DNA of 64,000 bases from positions 27,389,691 through 27,453,690 of the forward strand of contig NC_035161.2 in the NCBI RefSeq assembly GCF_001659605.2. The letters run 5' to 3'. The position numbers and the translations under genes are program-made. Positions 34,214 through 46,890 of this stretch are shown here, piece after piece (the stretch's first letter is position 1; each line of letters opens with the position of its first letter). The stretch comes from Manihot esculenta. Its lineage: Eukaryota > Streptophyta > Magnoliopsida > Malpighiales > Euphorbiaceae. The notes beneath the pieces are model-generated. The model ran no database searches. It saw only the letters and a list, made by a program, of their open reading frames with translations, and was not told the DNA's origin.

Positions 34214-36388
34214 TTAGAAAAGATGAGGATATTGCTGGAGCATGGACTCCCGTGTCTCCTAGGTACACTCTTCGATATTGTGGTGATTCCAAAGGACTTT
34301 CACCATCGAAATTTCCTTGTTTCTTAGCTTTCTGATCTGGGTGTTTAGGATCCGTACTGGCTGCTCAACATAGGTGAGATCTCCTAGGATCTCCACATCA
34401 GGCTCACTAAGAACCTTGCCCGAATCTGACACAAATTTCCTCAACATGGAAACATGAAAAACCGGATGGATTCTCTCCATTGAAGCAGGTAAGTCCAACT
34501 TGTACGATACATTCCCAATCTTTTGCAAGATTTCAAAGGGTCTGATGTACCGTGGAGCTAACTTACCCTTCTTCCCAAACCGAATCAACCCTTTCCTGCT
34601 CACAGCCGTTCTGATTCTTTCTCTGATTATGGGCACTACTCTGCTGGTAATCTCTACTAGCTCAGGCCCTGCCAAGGCCCTTTCCCCAACTTCTTCCCAG
34701 CAGACAGGTGACCTGCACTTCCTTCCATACAAGGCCTTATATGGAGCCATCCCTATGCTAGCATGATAGCTGTTATTGTAGGCAAACTCCACCAAAGGTA
34801 GATGCTGCCTCCAAGAACCGCCAAAATCTAGCACACACATTCTGAGCATATCTTCTATAGTCTGGATGGTCCTCTCTGACTGTCCGTCAGTCTGTGGATG
34901 GAAAGCAGTGCTAAAGTCCAACCTGGTACCCATAGCGTTCTGTAGACTCCGCCAAAACCTGGAGGTGAACTGGGGTCCTCTATCAGACACTATTGAAACA
35001 GGAGCCCCATGCAACCTGACCACTTCATCAACAAACACCTGCGCCAACTTGTCCACAGAATAGCCACTCCTGACAGGGATGAAGTGAGTAGATTTGGTCA
35101 GTCTTTCCACAATCACCCATATGGAGTTCAATCTGTTGGACGTTGCCGGTAACCCCACCACGAAGTCCATAGCGATATTCTCCCATTTCCACTCTAGAAT
35201 CGATAGTGGGTTAAGCATTCCAGCCGGCTTCTGATGTTCCAGCTTCACCCTCTGACATACTTTGCAGGCTGACACGAACTGTGCCATTTCTCTTTTCATA
35301 GCTGGCCACCAATAAATCCTTTTTAAATCTTGATACATCTTGGTGGCTCCAGGGTGAACACTGTATCTGGCATTATGAGCTTCCCTCATAATGTCTCCCT
35401 TCAGACCCACGTCATCTGGTACACACAATCTATTCCCATAGCGGAGGATCCCCTTGCTGTCAAATCTGAACTCTTTGTGTATGGGATAGACTGCCAAGTG
35501 ATTTCCGGCTTAGGGCGTCTGCCACAACATTCGCCTTACCCGGATGGTACTGAATCTTGCAATCATAGTCACTAAGCAGTTCTACCCATCTTCTTTGTCT
35601 CAGATTCAACTCCCTCTGACTCAAGATGTATTGCAAGCTTTTATGATCTGTGAAGATCTCACATTTAACCCCATAAAGGTAATGCCTCCACATCTTGAGT
35701 GCAAAGATTACTGCTGCCATCTCTAGGTCATGTGTAGGGTAATTCAACTCATGCTTCTTCAACTGCCTAGAAGCATAAGCAATCACCCTTTCATTCTGCA
35801 TCAGCACACAACCCAGTCCCACTCGGGACGCATCACAATACACTGTGAAGTCTTCATTACTGGTAGGCAGAGCTAACACCGGTGCCGACGTCAACCTTTT
35901 CTTCAGCTCTTCGAAGCTCTCTTCACACTGGTCAGTCCACACAAACCTCTGGTTCTTCTTAGTCAGTCTGGTCATAGGAGCTGCAATCTTAGAGAAGTCC
36001 TGAACGAACCTCCTGTAGTAACCTGCCAAACCCAAAAAGCTCTTGATCTCTGTCACTGTAGTGGGTCTAGGCCAGTTGGCTACAGCTTCCACCTTCTTGG
36101 GGTCCACTTCGATTCCATTTTCTGACACCACATGCCCCAAGAATGAAATGCTCCTCAACTAGAACTCGCACTTAGAGAACTTGGCATACAAGCCGTGTTC
36201 CCTCAAGGTCTGCAAGACTAACTTCAGATGATGGGCATGCTCCTCTGCATTCCTGGAATACACTAAGATATCATCTATGAAGACAATAACGAAGTGATCC
36301 AGATACTGACTGAAAACTCTGTTCATGAGGTCCATGAATGCTGCAGGGGCATTGGTTAACCCAAACGGCATCACAAGGAACTCATAGT
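34214..36388 (-). pseudogene. O pol, 3' half: RT (part), RNaseH, integrase, chromodomain
   Basis: The region reads leftward from the RT block [16 protein letters not shown] (near 36388) to the stop TAA after PHLF at 34216-34214. Visible damage: a TAG for tryptophan after KCEF in RT (36160-36158); a deletion of roughly 190 bp or more with loss of frame near 35480, between the RNaseH end ([12 protein letters not shown]) and the EFRFDSKG block; an in-frame loss of about 90 bp near 34598 in the integrase C-terminus; and a TAG for the chromodomain tryptophan (34261-34259). Integrase HHCC, the first two catalytic aspartates and [11 protein letters not shown] are still readable. The right end is an abrupt junction with copy B. 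Confidence 0.85.
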
Positions 36389-36865
36389 CAGTTTGGTCCA
36401 ACCACTCGAACCGCTGATTCTTCTTAGTCAGTTTGGTCATAGGAGCAGCTATCTTTGAGAAGTCCTGAACGAACCTCGTGTAGTAACTTGCCAGTCCCAA
36501 AAAGCTTTTAATCTCTGTCGCGGATGTGGGTATGGGCCAGTTAGCTACAGCCTCTATCTTCTTGGGGTCTACCTCAATCCCTTCTGCTGATACTACATGC
36601 CCCAAGAATGCAATGCTCCTTAACCAAAACTCACACTTAGAGAACTTGGCATACAAGCCATGCTCTCTCAGTGTCTGCAGAACTATCCTCAGATGTTGGG
36701 CATGCTCCTCTGCATTTCTGGAATATACTAAGATATCATCGATGAAAACAATAACAAAGTGATCCAGATACTTACTGAAAACTCTGTTCATGAGATCCAT
36801 GAATGCTGCAGGGGCGTTAGTCAACCCGAACGGCATTACTAAGAACTCATAATGCCCATATCTGG
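36389..36865 (-). pseudogene. B pol fragment: RT palm to RNaseH linker, fused in frame to O RT
   Basis: [16 protein letters not shown] and [11 protein letters not shown] are intact. At about 36389 the frame passes directly into O's RT, so the same RT block (MPFGLTN to KCEF) occurs twice in one open frame of 225 codons (36159-36836). B reads [14 protein letters not shown] where O reads [14 protein letters not shown], so the two blocks come from different copies and are not a simple tandem duplication. Confidence 0.8.
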
Positions 36866-39067
36866 TGTAATACCCGGCTAGACTCCGGTACCGGAATTCC
36901 TACCGTCCGGTGGAATCTCGGATGTAGGAGACCTCTAGAAGGGTAGAATCATATTCTATAAAAATGTTTTAATGTGTTTTATGATTTTAAGTATGAAATT
37001 AAATGAGTTTTGCATAAAAAGTCCTTGGAGGAAAACCCAGGTTCGGCCGCCGAAAGTCAAGTTCGGCCGCCGAACATGCATGCGTTTTGGAGGCACGTTA
37101 GGCCCCCGAAAGCATGAGTTAGGGAAGTCCAGTTTCGGCCGCCGAAAGTCAAGTTCGGCCGCCGAACATTGCATGGATGCGGAAGCGCATTCGGCCCCCG
37201 AACGTGGCCTGGCCAGCCACCTATAAAAGGGGCACTTAGCCGAAATGGGCGAGTTTTCTCCCATTCTCGGCCACAGCAAGCTTCTGACCTTCCCTTTGCA
37301 ACTCTTGTGTTCTTCCTCCAAATCTCTTCCATTTTTCTTGAGTTTTAAACTCACATTGCAAGTTTTGAGCATTTAAACCAAGTTTTGGAGGTTTGGGAAC
37401 TCAGGAGCTCATTTTCGTGGATCTCCAAGTTTAGGTCGTCTCCCTCTCGATCTTCAAGAGGTAAGAGCCGATCTTAAGCTCCTTATGTGTTTTTAAATAA
37501 GTTTTATGCAAGATCTATGGGTAGAAATGCATGTTAGGTTATATGTTGAGTTATGGGTTAATATTGATGTTTTGAACAATGTGTGTTGATTGTGTGTGTT
37601 TGAAGTGTTGTAGTTGGGGTATATGACTGTTTGAGACCCCTAGGAACTTGTATGCATGTTTTGGTTGAGATTTATGCATGATTTGAGGTTTTGGGAGGCA
37701 AGAGGTTCATGTGAACCAAGTTTCTGCCCTTCTGGCAGAAACCAGGTTCGGCCGCCGAAAGGAGTTTCGGCCGCCGAACCCCCTTGTGGAGGCAGCATTC
37801 GGCTGCCGAAGCTTGCCCCCGAAAGAAGACTTTCGGAACTGTCTGGGAGGTTCGGCCGCCGAAGGTGCCGCCGAACCTGCCTGACTTTCGGCTCTGAAGG
37901 GACTTTCGGCCGCCGAACCTGCCGCCGAAAGTGCCCTGTTCAGCCATTTCTTGCATGTTTTTATGTGATGTTTTCAGGATGTTTTAGGGGGTTTTTGGGG
38001 AGTATTTTAGAGTTATGTTCAAGTATGTTTGGTCCCTCATTTGAGTCCACCTGTGTAGGTTCAGACCCGAGGAACCGAGGACCCCAGCAGTGAGGTCAGC
38101 TGCTTCGGTGTTGTCAGAGTCAGCCAGAGGTGAGTGGAACTAAACTTAATCTTTTAAATTAAATGTTTTATCATGTTTCATGCATCATGATCATGCAATA
38201 GGGTGATTGCATTAGTTTCACGAATATGCCGCATTGCATCATGTGTTGTTGATGTGGGTGAATGTTGGATGACCCAATTAGTCCATGACAGGAAGACCAG
38301 GACCCCATTCTACGGCCTGGCACGGAAATGAAAGACCAGGACCCCATTCTACGGCCTGGCACGATTGTGGACTCGAAGACCAGGAGCCCAGAGGAGGCCC
38401 TGGAATAATGGTAAGTAATGTATGTATGACAGGAAGACCAGGACCCCATGCTACGGCCTGGCACCATGTTAGCTTGGACTAATTGGTGACAAGTTCACCC
38501 AACCCTTATGTGAATTGTCTGTGTTATGATGCATTTCATAGAGCATAGTATTTATGTGTTTTAATAGTTCAGCTCACCCCTCTCCCTTTACCCCCAGGCT
38601 TGCAGGTACAGTATAGTGCGGGAGTCCGGATAGAGTAAAGAAGTCATGCTTATGTAATAGCTAGCAATGGACATGATCAAATTGTAATGTAAATGTACAG
38701 TATAGTTATGTAATAAGGTTTATGGATGTTAGTGTGTGCTTGACCATAGATTGTGTTATCCCTTTTACACATGATCTTAGAGATTTTTACGATGTTTATG
38801 TAAACCAACTCAACGTATGTTATGTCACCCCTTGGGGGCACTGATGAGATCCCACAGAGGGATCAATGTTATGTTAATGTTTATGCACAGGTTGAGTTTG
38901 GTTGATATTCATGTAAAGAAAAGTTTTAAATTTTTATGTATGATTGTTGATCATGTATGGGATTATACAGGTTTACAGGTTATATGTCAGGCTTGCTACG
39001 GGTCCCGGCGGCCTTAAGCCGATCTGGATCCTAGCGCCGATAGCGGTCCGATTTTCGGGTCGTTACA
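36866..39067 (+). mobile_element. S2: solo LTR of the N2-like family (2202 bp)
   Basis: S2 starts TGTAATACCCGGCTAGAC, ends GGGTCGTTACA and is flanked by TCTGG (36861-36865 and 39068-39072) inside B's RT. TATA box CTATAAAAGG at 37221, motif clusters at 37038-37205 and 37745-37935, donor-like sites near 37460 and 38128. Its minisatellite unit is changed to GAAGACCAGGACCCCATTC. Confidence 0.9.
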
Positions 39068-41566
39068 TCTGGTTCTGAAAGCTGTTTTTGGCACATTTGC
39101 CTCTCTGACTCTCAGCTGATGATACCCAGATCTCAGATCTATTTTAGAAAAACAACCTGCTCCAGCTAGCTGGTCGAATAGATCATCGATCCTAGGTAGG
39201 GGATACCTATTCTTGGTAGTGACCTTGTTCAACTGCCTGTAGTCGATACAAAGCTTAAGGGATCCATCCTTCTTTCTGACAAATAGCACTGGAGCACCCC
39301 AAGGTGAGGTATTAGGGCGGATGAAACCCTTATCTACCAATTCCTGTAACTGCTCTTTCAGTTCTTTTAACTCTGTTGGCGCCATCCTGTAGGGAGGAAT
39401 AGAGATAGGTCTGGTACCATGCAGCAATTCTATTTCAAACTCTATCTCCCTATCAGGTGGTAGTCCTGGAAGCTCGTCTGGGAAAACGTCTGGAAATTCT
39501 CGGACTACTGGTATTGAGGCTGGTTCCCTAACCTGACTATCTAGCTCCCTCACATGAGCTAGAAACCCCTGACAACCCCTCCTAAGCAAACGACGAGCCT
39601 GAAGGGCTGAAATCAAACCTCTAGGTGTCCCCCTCCTGTCTCCTCTAAAGATACACTCTGACCCATCCTAGTCTCTGAGACTAACTACCTTGTCTCGACA
39701 GTCCAAAGTAGCATTATATGCAGATAGCCAATCCATCCCTAGAATGACATCAAAATCCGTCAAATCTAGAACCACAAGGTCAGCTGGAAGGCATCTACCC
39801 TCTATGAACACTGGACTGAAGCGACAGACTGACACTGCCACTGATGGGTCACATTTGGATCCACTGACCCAGAGTGGACACTCTAACTCAGAGATCATCA
39901 GACCCAACCTCTCTACGGCTCTCGAAGCAATAAAAGAGTGAGAAGCACCGGGGTCCATCAAAGTATACACATCTGAACACCCAATGATGAGGTTACCTGA
40001 CACCACTGTGTTCGACGTGTTTGCCTCCTCCTGAGTCACAGTGAAGATCCATGCTGGGGCTACAGGACCTCCACCTCGGGAACATGCTGCTGAAGAAGAG
40101 GCTAACCCTCTCCCTCTGCCTCTACCACTGCTCTAAGGTATGGCTGGAGCTGCTGGCTGAGCCACACTACCAGAAGTCATCTGTTGGGATGGTGCCATAA
40201 AGGTCGCCTTAGGACATTTCCGTGCAAAATGCCCCTCCTGCCCACAGTTAAAGCAGGCTGTAGATCCCAACCGACAAGCTCCTCTGTGTGATCTCCCACA
40301 TCTCCCATATACTGGACTGTCTACGCCAGAGCTTGAGCCACTATCCAATCCCAGACCAGACTTAATCTTGCTCCAGAACTTGTTCTTTTTAACTTTTGCC
40401 TTTCCCCACCTCTTGCTGCCTGTAACCTGAGAAGAGGAATCGAGCTTGGATCCTGAAGACTATGCCTTAGACTGTTTAACTGTCCCCTGAATGATGGCAC
40501 TTGCCTCCATTTTCCTGGCGGCATCCACTATAGAGTGGAAACTCTCTTTTTCTGCTGGAAGAATCAAGGAGGAATATCTGGGATGCAGTCTCATAATATA
40601 TCTCCTTGCCTTCTTCTGGTCAGTGTCATAAGCCTGACCCACATACTGAAGCAAATTCAGGAACTTATCTGTAAATTCATCAACACTCATCTCTTCCGTC
40701 TGCCTTAACTGTTCAAATTCTATGACTTTCATCTCCCCGGAACTGTCAGGAAAAGCCCACCCAGCAAACTCATTGGCGAACTCTCCCTATGATATGCTGT
40801 CCAACCTGGGGTCCACATAATTCTTGAACCACTCTCGAGCTTTCTTACACTTCAATGTGAATCTCGCCATGTCAATGGCTCTGCTATCATCAGCTCCCAA
40901 CTCATCAGTTATCATCTTAACCGTTCTGAGGTACTCAAATGGATCATCTCCCGTATTGAATTTAGGAGCATCCAGTTTCAGATACTCTGTCATCTTCACT
41001 TTACTTCCCTCAGCTGAGTTAGGTTGAGGTGCTTGGACAACAGGGACTACTGGTTCTGGTGGTGGAGGAGGTACTGTACCATTTGGATCTGGGTATGCTG
41101 TACTGAGATGGGAAGGTGAAGGTGGATACATGGGATATGATGGGTAAAAAGGAGGATAAGGCATATAAGGCATGTACGTAGGATATGGGACAAAACTAGA
41201 GTAATCCGACATACCCCCCATCGGATACCCCAGGCCCTGTGGAAAGGGTGGATAATGGGGTGGATAACCAAACCCCGAGGCCTGAGCGCCTCCTTGAGAC
41301 TCTCCCATACCCTCTTCAGACCTCTCCACGCCTATGCTTTCATCGCTGCTTTGGTCAATATCCATAGCCTCCCTCACTTCCTCTGACCTCCCTCCTCTAA
41401 CTGTTCCTCTTCTGCTCTCGTCAAAAGACCTTCTAGGGTCCCTTGACGTACCCTCCCTGCTTGATCTTTGAGACATCGCCCTTGGCAATGCAGGAGGACG
41501 AGCATCTGAACCCTCACTTTCTGGTGGGACTCAATTCAATCGGGCAGATCGACGAGTTCCTCTCAT
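39068..41566 (-). pseudogene. B gag-protease-RT N-terminus, degraded
   Basis: It starts at the ATG of MRGTRR (41566-41564) and reads left. Gag domain (about 40460-41000), CCHC knuckle CFNCGQEGHFARKC (about 40216-40260), protease DPGASHSF (about 39930-39955), and the RT start [11 protein letters not shown] up to S2. Stops: TGA near 41532 (LN-stop-VPP), TAG for tryptophan in gag near 40789, TAG for glutamine near 40462 and 40135, and TAG at 39670-39668 between protease and RT. At least one frameshift is present near the knuckle. Five of the stops can be compared with related copies; four of the five are C-to-T transitions on one strand. Confidence 0.82.
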
Positions 41567-41755
41567 CTTAACTCTGGAAAACAACACATAACATAACACA
41601 TCAGCATATAAACAGCACATATCAAAGAATGCACATGCAGACCTCATGGCATTTCACAGCATCAAATAGTCAGGACTCAATATTTCCTATTGTGCTTGAC
41701 CTCCTCTAACCTCTATGAGCCCGACACTATCTATAGGTCCGACCATATGAATCAA

Positions 41756-41769
41756 GGGCTCTGATACCA
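41756..41769 (-). other. primer binding site of B
   Basis: On the minus strand, TGGTATCAGAGCCC starts 3 nt from the end of the 5' LTR and is complementary to the 3' end of initiator methionine tRNA. Confidence 0.8.
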
Positions 41770-41772
41770 ATC

Positions 41773-43932
41773 TGTAACGACCCAAAAATCGGACCGCCAC
41801 CGGCGTTAGGATCCGGGTCGACTTAAAGTCACCAGGACCCGTAGCAAGTCTGCTATACTCTCTGAATACCTGTAAAATCCCATACATGGTCATGCATTTT
41901 CTGTAAAAACATAAAACTGTACTCTGTACCAAGGCTCAACCTGTGCATGCACAATCTCTGTAATCCCTTACTAAAGCGCTCATCAATGCTCTAGACGGGT
42001 TAATCTCATCCTATGTTAAGCCTGGTTTTTTTCACATTCATCAAAACATTTACATAAAATAAACAGACCAAGCATACAATAGGGATTTACAATACAAATA
42101 GGTCAAGCACACTACTGAACTCTATACATCGCTTTCCAATTATTACATGTCCACACTATCCTATTACAAAACTTTTTTACTCTTCACGTCTTCTCTAAAC
42201 TCCCCTTGCACTCTGATCCTGCAAAACTGGGGTTAAGGGAGTGGGATGAGCTACTATAGCCCAGTGAGTAGAATAACAAAACATGTTATTAAATATGCTC
42301 TCATGGAATGCATCACATCACAGAGAATTCACATCATCTCAGATGAACATGTCACCAATAGTCCCGACATCCTAACTCGTGCCAGGGCGTAGAATGGGCA
42401 CCTAGTCTTCCTGTCATATCACATCATCTCATAACTTACCATGTACAGTGCCAGGGCGTAAAATGGGCTCTTGGACTTCTACTATTTTGTGCCAGGGCGT
42501 AGAACGGGCACCTGGTCTTTCTCAGAGACTATTGGATCATCCACTATCACCCACACCAACAATAATATAGAATGCAATGCAACATATTCGTGATGTCTAA
42601 TGCAATCAACCTATTGCATATTCATGGTGCATGAAGCATGCTAAAAGCATTTGATTTCTCAATTTAAAAGAAGTAAATTTAGTTCCACTCACCTCTGGCT
42701 ATCTCTGAACTGACTCTGCAGACTCTGAAGCAGTGCTCACTGCTGCTCTCTTCGGTTCCTCTGGTCCATTCCTACATAGGTGGACTCATATGAGGGACCA
42801 AACTAACTCAAGAACAACTCTATAAAACTCCCCAAAAACCCACTCAGACATCCTAAAACAATCAAGTAAAACATGCAAAAGAAGGCTGGACAGGATACTT
42901 TCGGCGGCAGGTTCGGCGGCCGAATGTCCCTTCCAGAGCCGAAACTCAAGCACTTTCGGCGGCACTTCGGCTGCCGAAAGTCCTCTCCAGAGACGAAACT
43001 CATGCATGTTCGGCGGCACTTTCGGCGGCCGAAACTACCCTCCAGAGCCGAAAGTCCAAACTTTCGGAGGCAAGCTGAGGCAAGCTTAGACAGCCGAAAC
43101 CACCTCCTTAGCATGTTCGACGGCAGAACCTGCCTTTGGCGGCCAAAACTGGGTTCTCCAGTATGGCAGAACCTTGCTCTGCCTCATGCCAAATCTTACC
43201 AAAACACACAAACCACAACTCCTCAACACACATATACTCAAATATATGCACAAAGGGGTCCAAAACTACCTTACAACCCCAACAAACAACACAACACAAC
43301 ATATATACATACTTTCATCAATAAATCACCAAAACAAACTATTTAACCTAATCATGCATCTCTACCCATAAAACTCCATAAAACCTTCATAAAACATCAA
43401 AGAAGCTAAGGATCTACACTTACCTGTTGAAGATCTAGAGGATATGTGATCCTAACGTGGAGATATGGAGAAACTCTCTCCCAAAGTCTCCAAACTTCCA
43501 AAACTTGGATTTTTAGCTCAAAAGCTTCAAAACAACATAAAAAACTATCAAAACTTTGCAAGATTTGATGAAGACATGAAGATTACCCAAGGAAGACATG
43601 GTCTCACCCCTGTCTGTGTAAGGAAAAGCAATTCTTATCCATTTACCGACTGAGGGCCTTTTATAGGTGGCTGGCCAGACCACCTTCGGCGGCCTAACGT
43701 GAATCCAAACTCATGCATGTTCGGCGGCCGAACTTTCACCTTCGGCGGCCGAACCTTGCATTTCTTCCTTGGCTCTTTTCTTTCAAAAAAACTTAGTTCC
43801 TTTATACTTAAAACATAAAAACATACCAAAATGCTTTAGAAAAACATAAATCTTACCCTTCTAGAGGATTCTGACATCCTGGATTCCACCGGAAAGTAGA
43901 ATTCCGATGCCGGACTCTAGCCGGGTATTACA
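41773..43932 (-). repeat. 5' LTR of B (2160 bp)
   Basis: It runs from TGTAACGACCC to GGGTATTACA and is more diverged than the other LTRs. Motif clusters at 42897-43150 and 43690-43760. The donor-like site reads CAG-GTAAGT (reverse complement near 43420). Minisatellite at about 42370-42525. Confidence 0.85.
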
Positions 43933-44607
43933 GAGGGATAGAGATCGGTCTGGTTTCAGGCATCAATTCAATTTCGAACTCTATCTCCCTAGCAGGTGGT
44001 AAACCTGGCAGCTCGTCTGGGAAGACATCTAAAAACTCACTGACCACGAGCACTGAGGCGGGCTCTCTGACATGACTATCTAGCTCTCTCACATGAGATA
44101 GAAAACCCTGACAACCCCTCCTAAGCAACCTACGAGCCTGTAGGGCTGATATCAAACCTCTAGGTGTACCCCTTCGGTCTCCTCTGAAGACAACCTCTGA
44201 CCCATCCTAACCTCTGAACCTGACTACCTTGTCTCTGCAGTCCAAGGTAGCACCATGGGTAGATAGCCAATCCATCCCTAGAATGACGTCAAAATCTGTC
44301 AAATCTAGAACCACAAGGTCGACTGAAAGGCATCTCCCCTCAACAAAAACTGGACTACACTGGCAGACTGACTCTGCCACTGACGGGTCACACTTGGGTC
44401 CACTGACCCATAGGGGATACTCCAACCCAGAGACCATCAAACCCAACCTCTCGACGGCTCTCGGAGCAATAAAAGAATGAGATGCACCAGGGTCCATTAA
44501 GGCATAAACATCTGAACAACCAATGATGAGATTACCTGACACCACGGTGTTTGATGCATTTGCCTCCTGCTGTGTCATAGTGAAGATCCGTGCTGGAGCT
44601 GATGGAC
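43933..44607 (-). pseudogene. O protease and protease-RT linker
   Basis: The region reads left from S3: [24 protein letters not shown] (protease active site, near 44490), ILGMDWL, then a TAG at 44209-44207, then EVVFRGD-like sequence and the linker [11 protein letters not shown] up to RPISIP, where B is inserted. The TAG replaces the CAG that N2 has, and B has TAG at the same codon. Confidence 0.85.
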
Positions 44608-46890
44608 TGTAATACCCGGCTAGACTCCGGTATCGGAATTCCTACCGTCCGGTGGAATCTCGGATGTCGGAGACCTCTAGATGGGTAAAACCATGTTTTC
44701 ATGAAATGTTTTAATGCTTTTGATGTTTTAAGTATGAAAGAAAATGAGTTTTTGCATGAAAACAGCATTGGAGGAAAACTCAGGTTCGGCCGCCGAACCT
44801 CAAGTTCGGCCGCCGAACCTCAAGTTCGGCCGCCGAACATGCATGTGTTGCGGGTGTGCTTTAGGCCCCCGAAAGCATAAGTGAGGAAAGTCCAGGTTCG
44901 GCCGCCGAACCTCAAGTTCGGCCGCCGAACATGGCATGCATGCGGAGGCACATTCGGCCCCCGAACGTGGCCTGGGCAGCCACTATAAAAGGGTCCCTTA
45001 GCCGAAAACGGGCGAGCTTTTCCCCATTTTCGGCCAAGGTGAGCCCTCTGCCGTCCCTCACCGATCTTTGATGTTTTTTCTCTAAATCTTTCAAGTTTTT
45101 CATTTGTTTTAACTTTGTTTGAAGATTTTCGAGTTTAAAGCAAGTTTTGGAGCTTTGAGGTTCAAGAACTCAAATCTCTCCCAACCCCAAGTTTGGTCGC
45201 CTCTACTCTCGATCTTCAAGAGGTAAGAGTCGATCTCTAGCTTATATTATGTTTTAAGTAAGTTTTATGAAGATCTATGGGGTAGAATGCATGTTTAGCT
45301 CATAGTTAGGTTTTTGAGTTAATGTTATGTTTTGAACAATGTATGTTGGATTTGTGTTGTTGTTGTGTGTTGTAGTTGGGGTTTAAGTTAGTTTGAAGCC
45401 CCTAGGAGCCAATGTATGTATATTTGCATGTTTTGGTTGAGCTAAATGCATGATTGGAGGTTTTGGAGGCAAATGAGCTTGAAGGAGCCAAGTTTCTGCC
45501 CTTTGGCAGAAACCAGGTTCGGCAGCCGAAGGAACTTTCGGCCGCCGAACATGGCTGGGGAGGCAGGCCTTTCGGCTGCCGAAGTTGCCCCCGAAAAGAG
45601 ACTTTCGTCTCTGTCTGGGACTTTCGGCCGCCGAAGGTGCCGCCGAACCTGCCTGGGTTTCGGCTCTGGAGGGACTTTCGGCCGCCGAAGGTGCCGCCGA
45701 ACCTGCCCTGTTCTGCCTTCCTTTGCATGTTTTTACATGATTCTTTTGAGGTGTTTTAGGGGGTTTTTGGGGGATGTTTTTAGAGTTATGTTCCAGTTGT
45801 TTGGTCCCTCATTTGAGTCCACCTGTGTAGGTTCGGACCCGAGGAACCGAGGACCCCAGCAGTGAGTCAGCTGCTTCAGTCAGTGTCAGAGCTAGCCAGA
45901 GGTGAGTGGAATGACTCTTATGCTTTTAAATAAATAAATCAGTTTTGAGCATGTTCATGCATCACGGATGCCATGTGATATTTTAGGTTGTTTGCATTAG
46001 AAATCACGAATATGTTGCATTGCATAATATGTTGTTGATGTGGATGAATGTTGAATGATCCGTTAGCCCTCATATGTTATGACATGATGATATGATATGG
46101 AAGTCCAGATGTGGCCTGCACTACGCCCCTGGCACTATGTAAGAGAAAGACCGGAAGTGGCCTGCACTACGCCCCCGGCACCATGGAATATGTATGTTAT
46201 GTTATGTTATGTATAAGAGAAAGACCAGGTGTGGCCTGCACTACGCCCCTAGCATGATTGGAATATGTAGAGGGCTAAATGGTGACAAGTTCATCCTTGA
46301 TATGATTAGTTGTGATGTGATGCATTCCATGATAGCATGTGTTTTAAATGCTTTACTATTCTACTCACTGGGCTCTAGTAGCTCACCCCTCTCCCAAATT
46401 CCCCAGGTTTGCAGGTACGGGTTAGACAGAGAAGTCAAGAAGAGTAATGAAGTATTATGTATGTAATAGTTAGAATGTGGACATGACAGATTGTATAATG
46501 ATGTATAGATATGTAATGTAAGGATATTGAGGTTAGAAGCATGCTTGACCATAGTATAATGTAATCCCTTTTTGAAACATGATCTTAATGTTATTGATGT
46601 CCATGTTTAGCCAACTCAACATTTATTATGTCACCCCATTGGGGGCATTGATGAGATCCCACAGAGGGGTCAAGTTTATGATTATGTATAAGTTCAGTGC
46701 ATGCACAGGTTGAGTTTGGTGTATGATAGAATGTATGAAAGAAAAGTTTTAAATTTTTATGTATGATTGTTGATCATGTATGGGATTAAACAGGTTTACA
46801 GGTTGCATGTCAGGCTTGCTACGGGTCCCGGCGGCCTTAAGCCGATCTGGATCCTAGCGCCGGTAGCGGTCCGATTTTCGGGTCGTTACA
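44608..46890 (+). mobile_element. S3: solo LTR of the N2-like family (2283 bp)
   Basis: S3 is flanked by TGGAC (44603-44607 and 46891-46895) between O's gag and protease. TATA box at 44983-44990, motif clusters at 44783-44965 (with a triplicated TTCGGCCGCCGAACCTCAAG unit at the left) and 45517-45705, donor-like sites near 45222 and 45901, minisatellite at 46100-46260. Confidence 0.9.

Larger units (their letters stand above)
36389..43932 (-). mobile_element. element B: Tekay-type copy in O's pol, 3' end lost
   Basis: B has a complete 5' LTR (41773-43932), primer site, gag, protease and RT up to the start of RNaseH (QRFEWLDQT), then ends abruptly at about 36389 against O's RT. Its outer end is followed by GAGGG, which fits insertion at the ATCCCTCCCTACAGGATG (SIPPYRM) site of O's pol. 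The matching left copy of GAGGG, B's 3' LTR and the neighbouring part of O's RT (about 110 codons) are missing. Unequal recombination or a deletion between B's pol and O's pol explains this. Confidence 0.75.

Noticed and set aside
14311..43932. Reading 14311-43932 as one complete minus-strand element
   Set aside because: The two outer flanks are CACTA and GAGGG, which do not match. CACTA recurs at 56026-56030, and the right-hand pol/gag pieces complete the element that starts at 14311.
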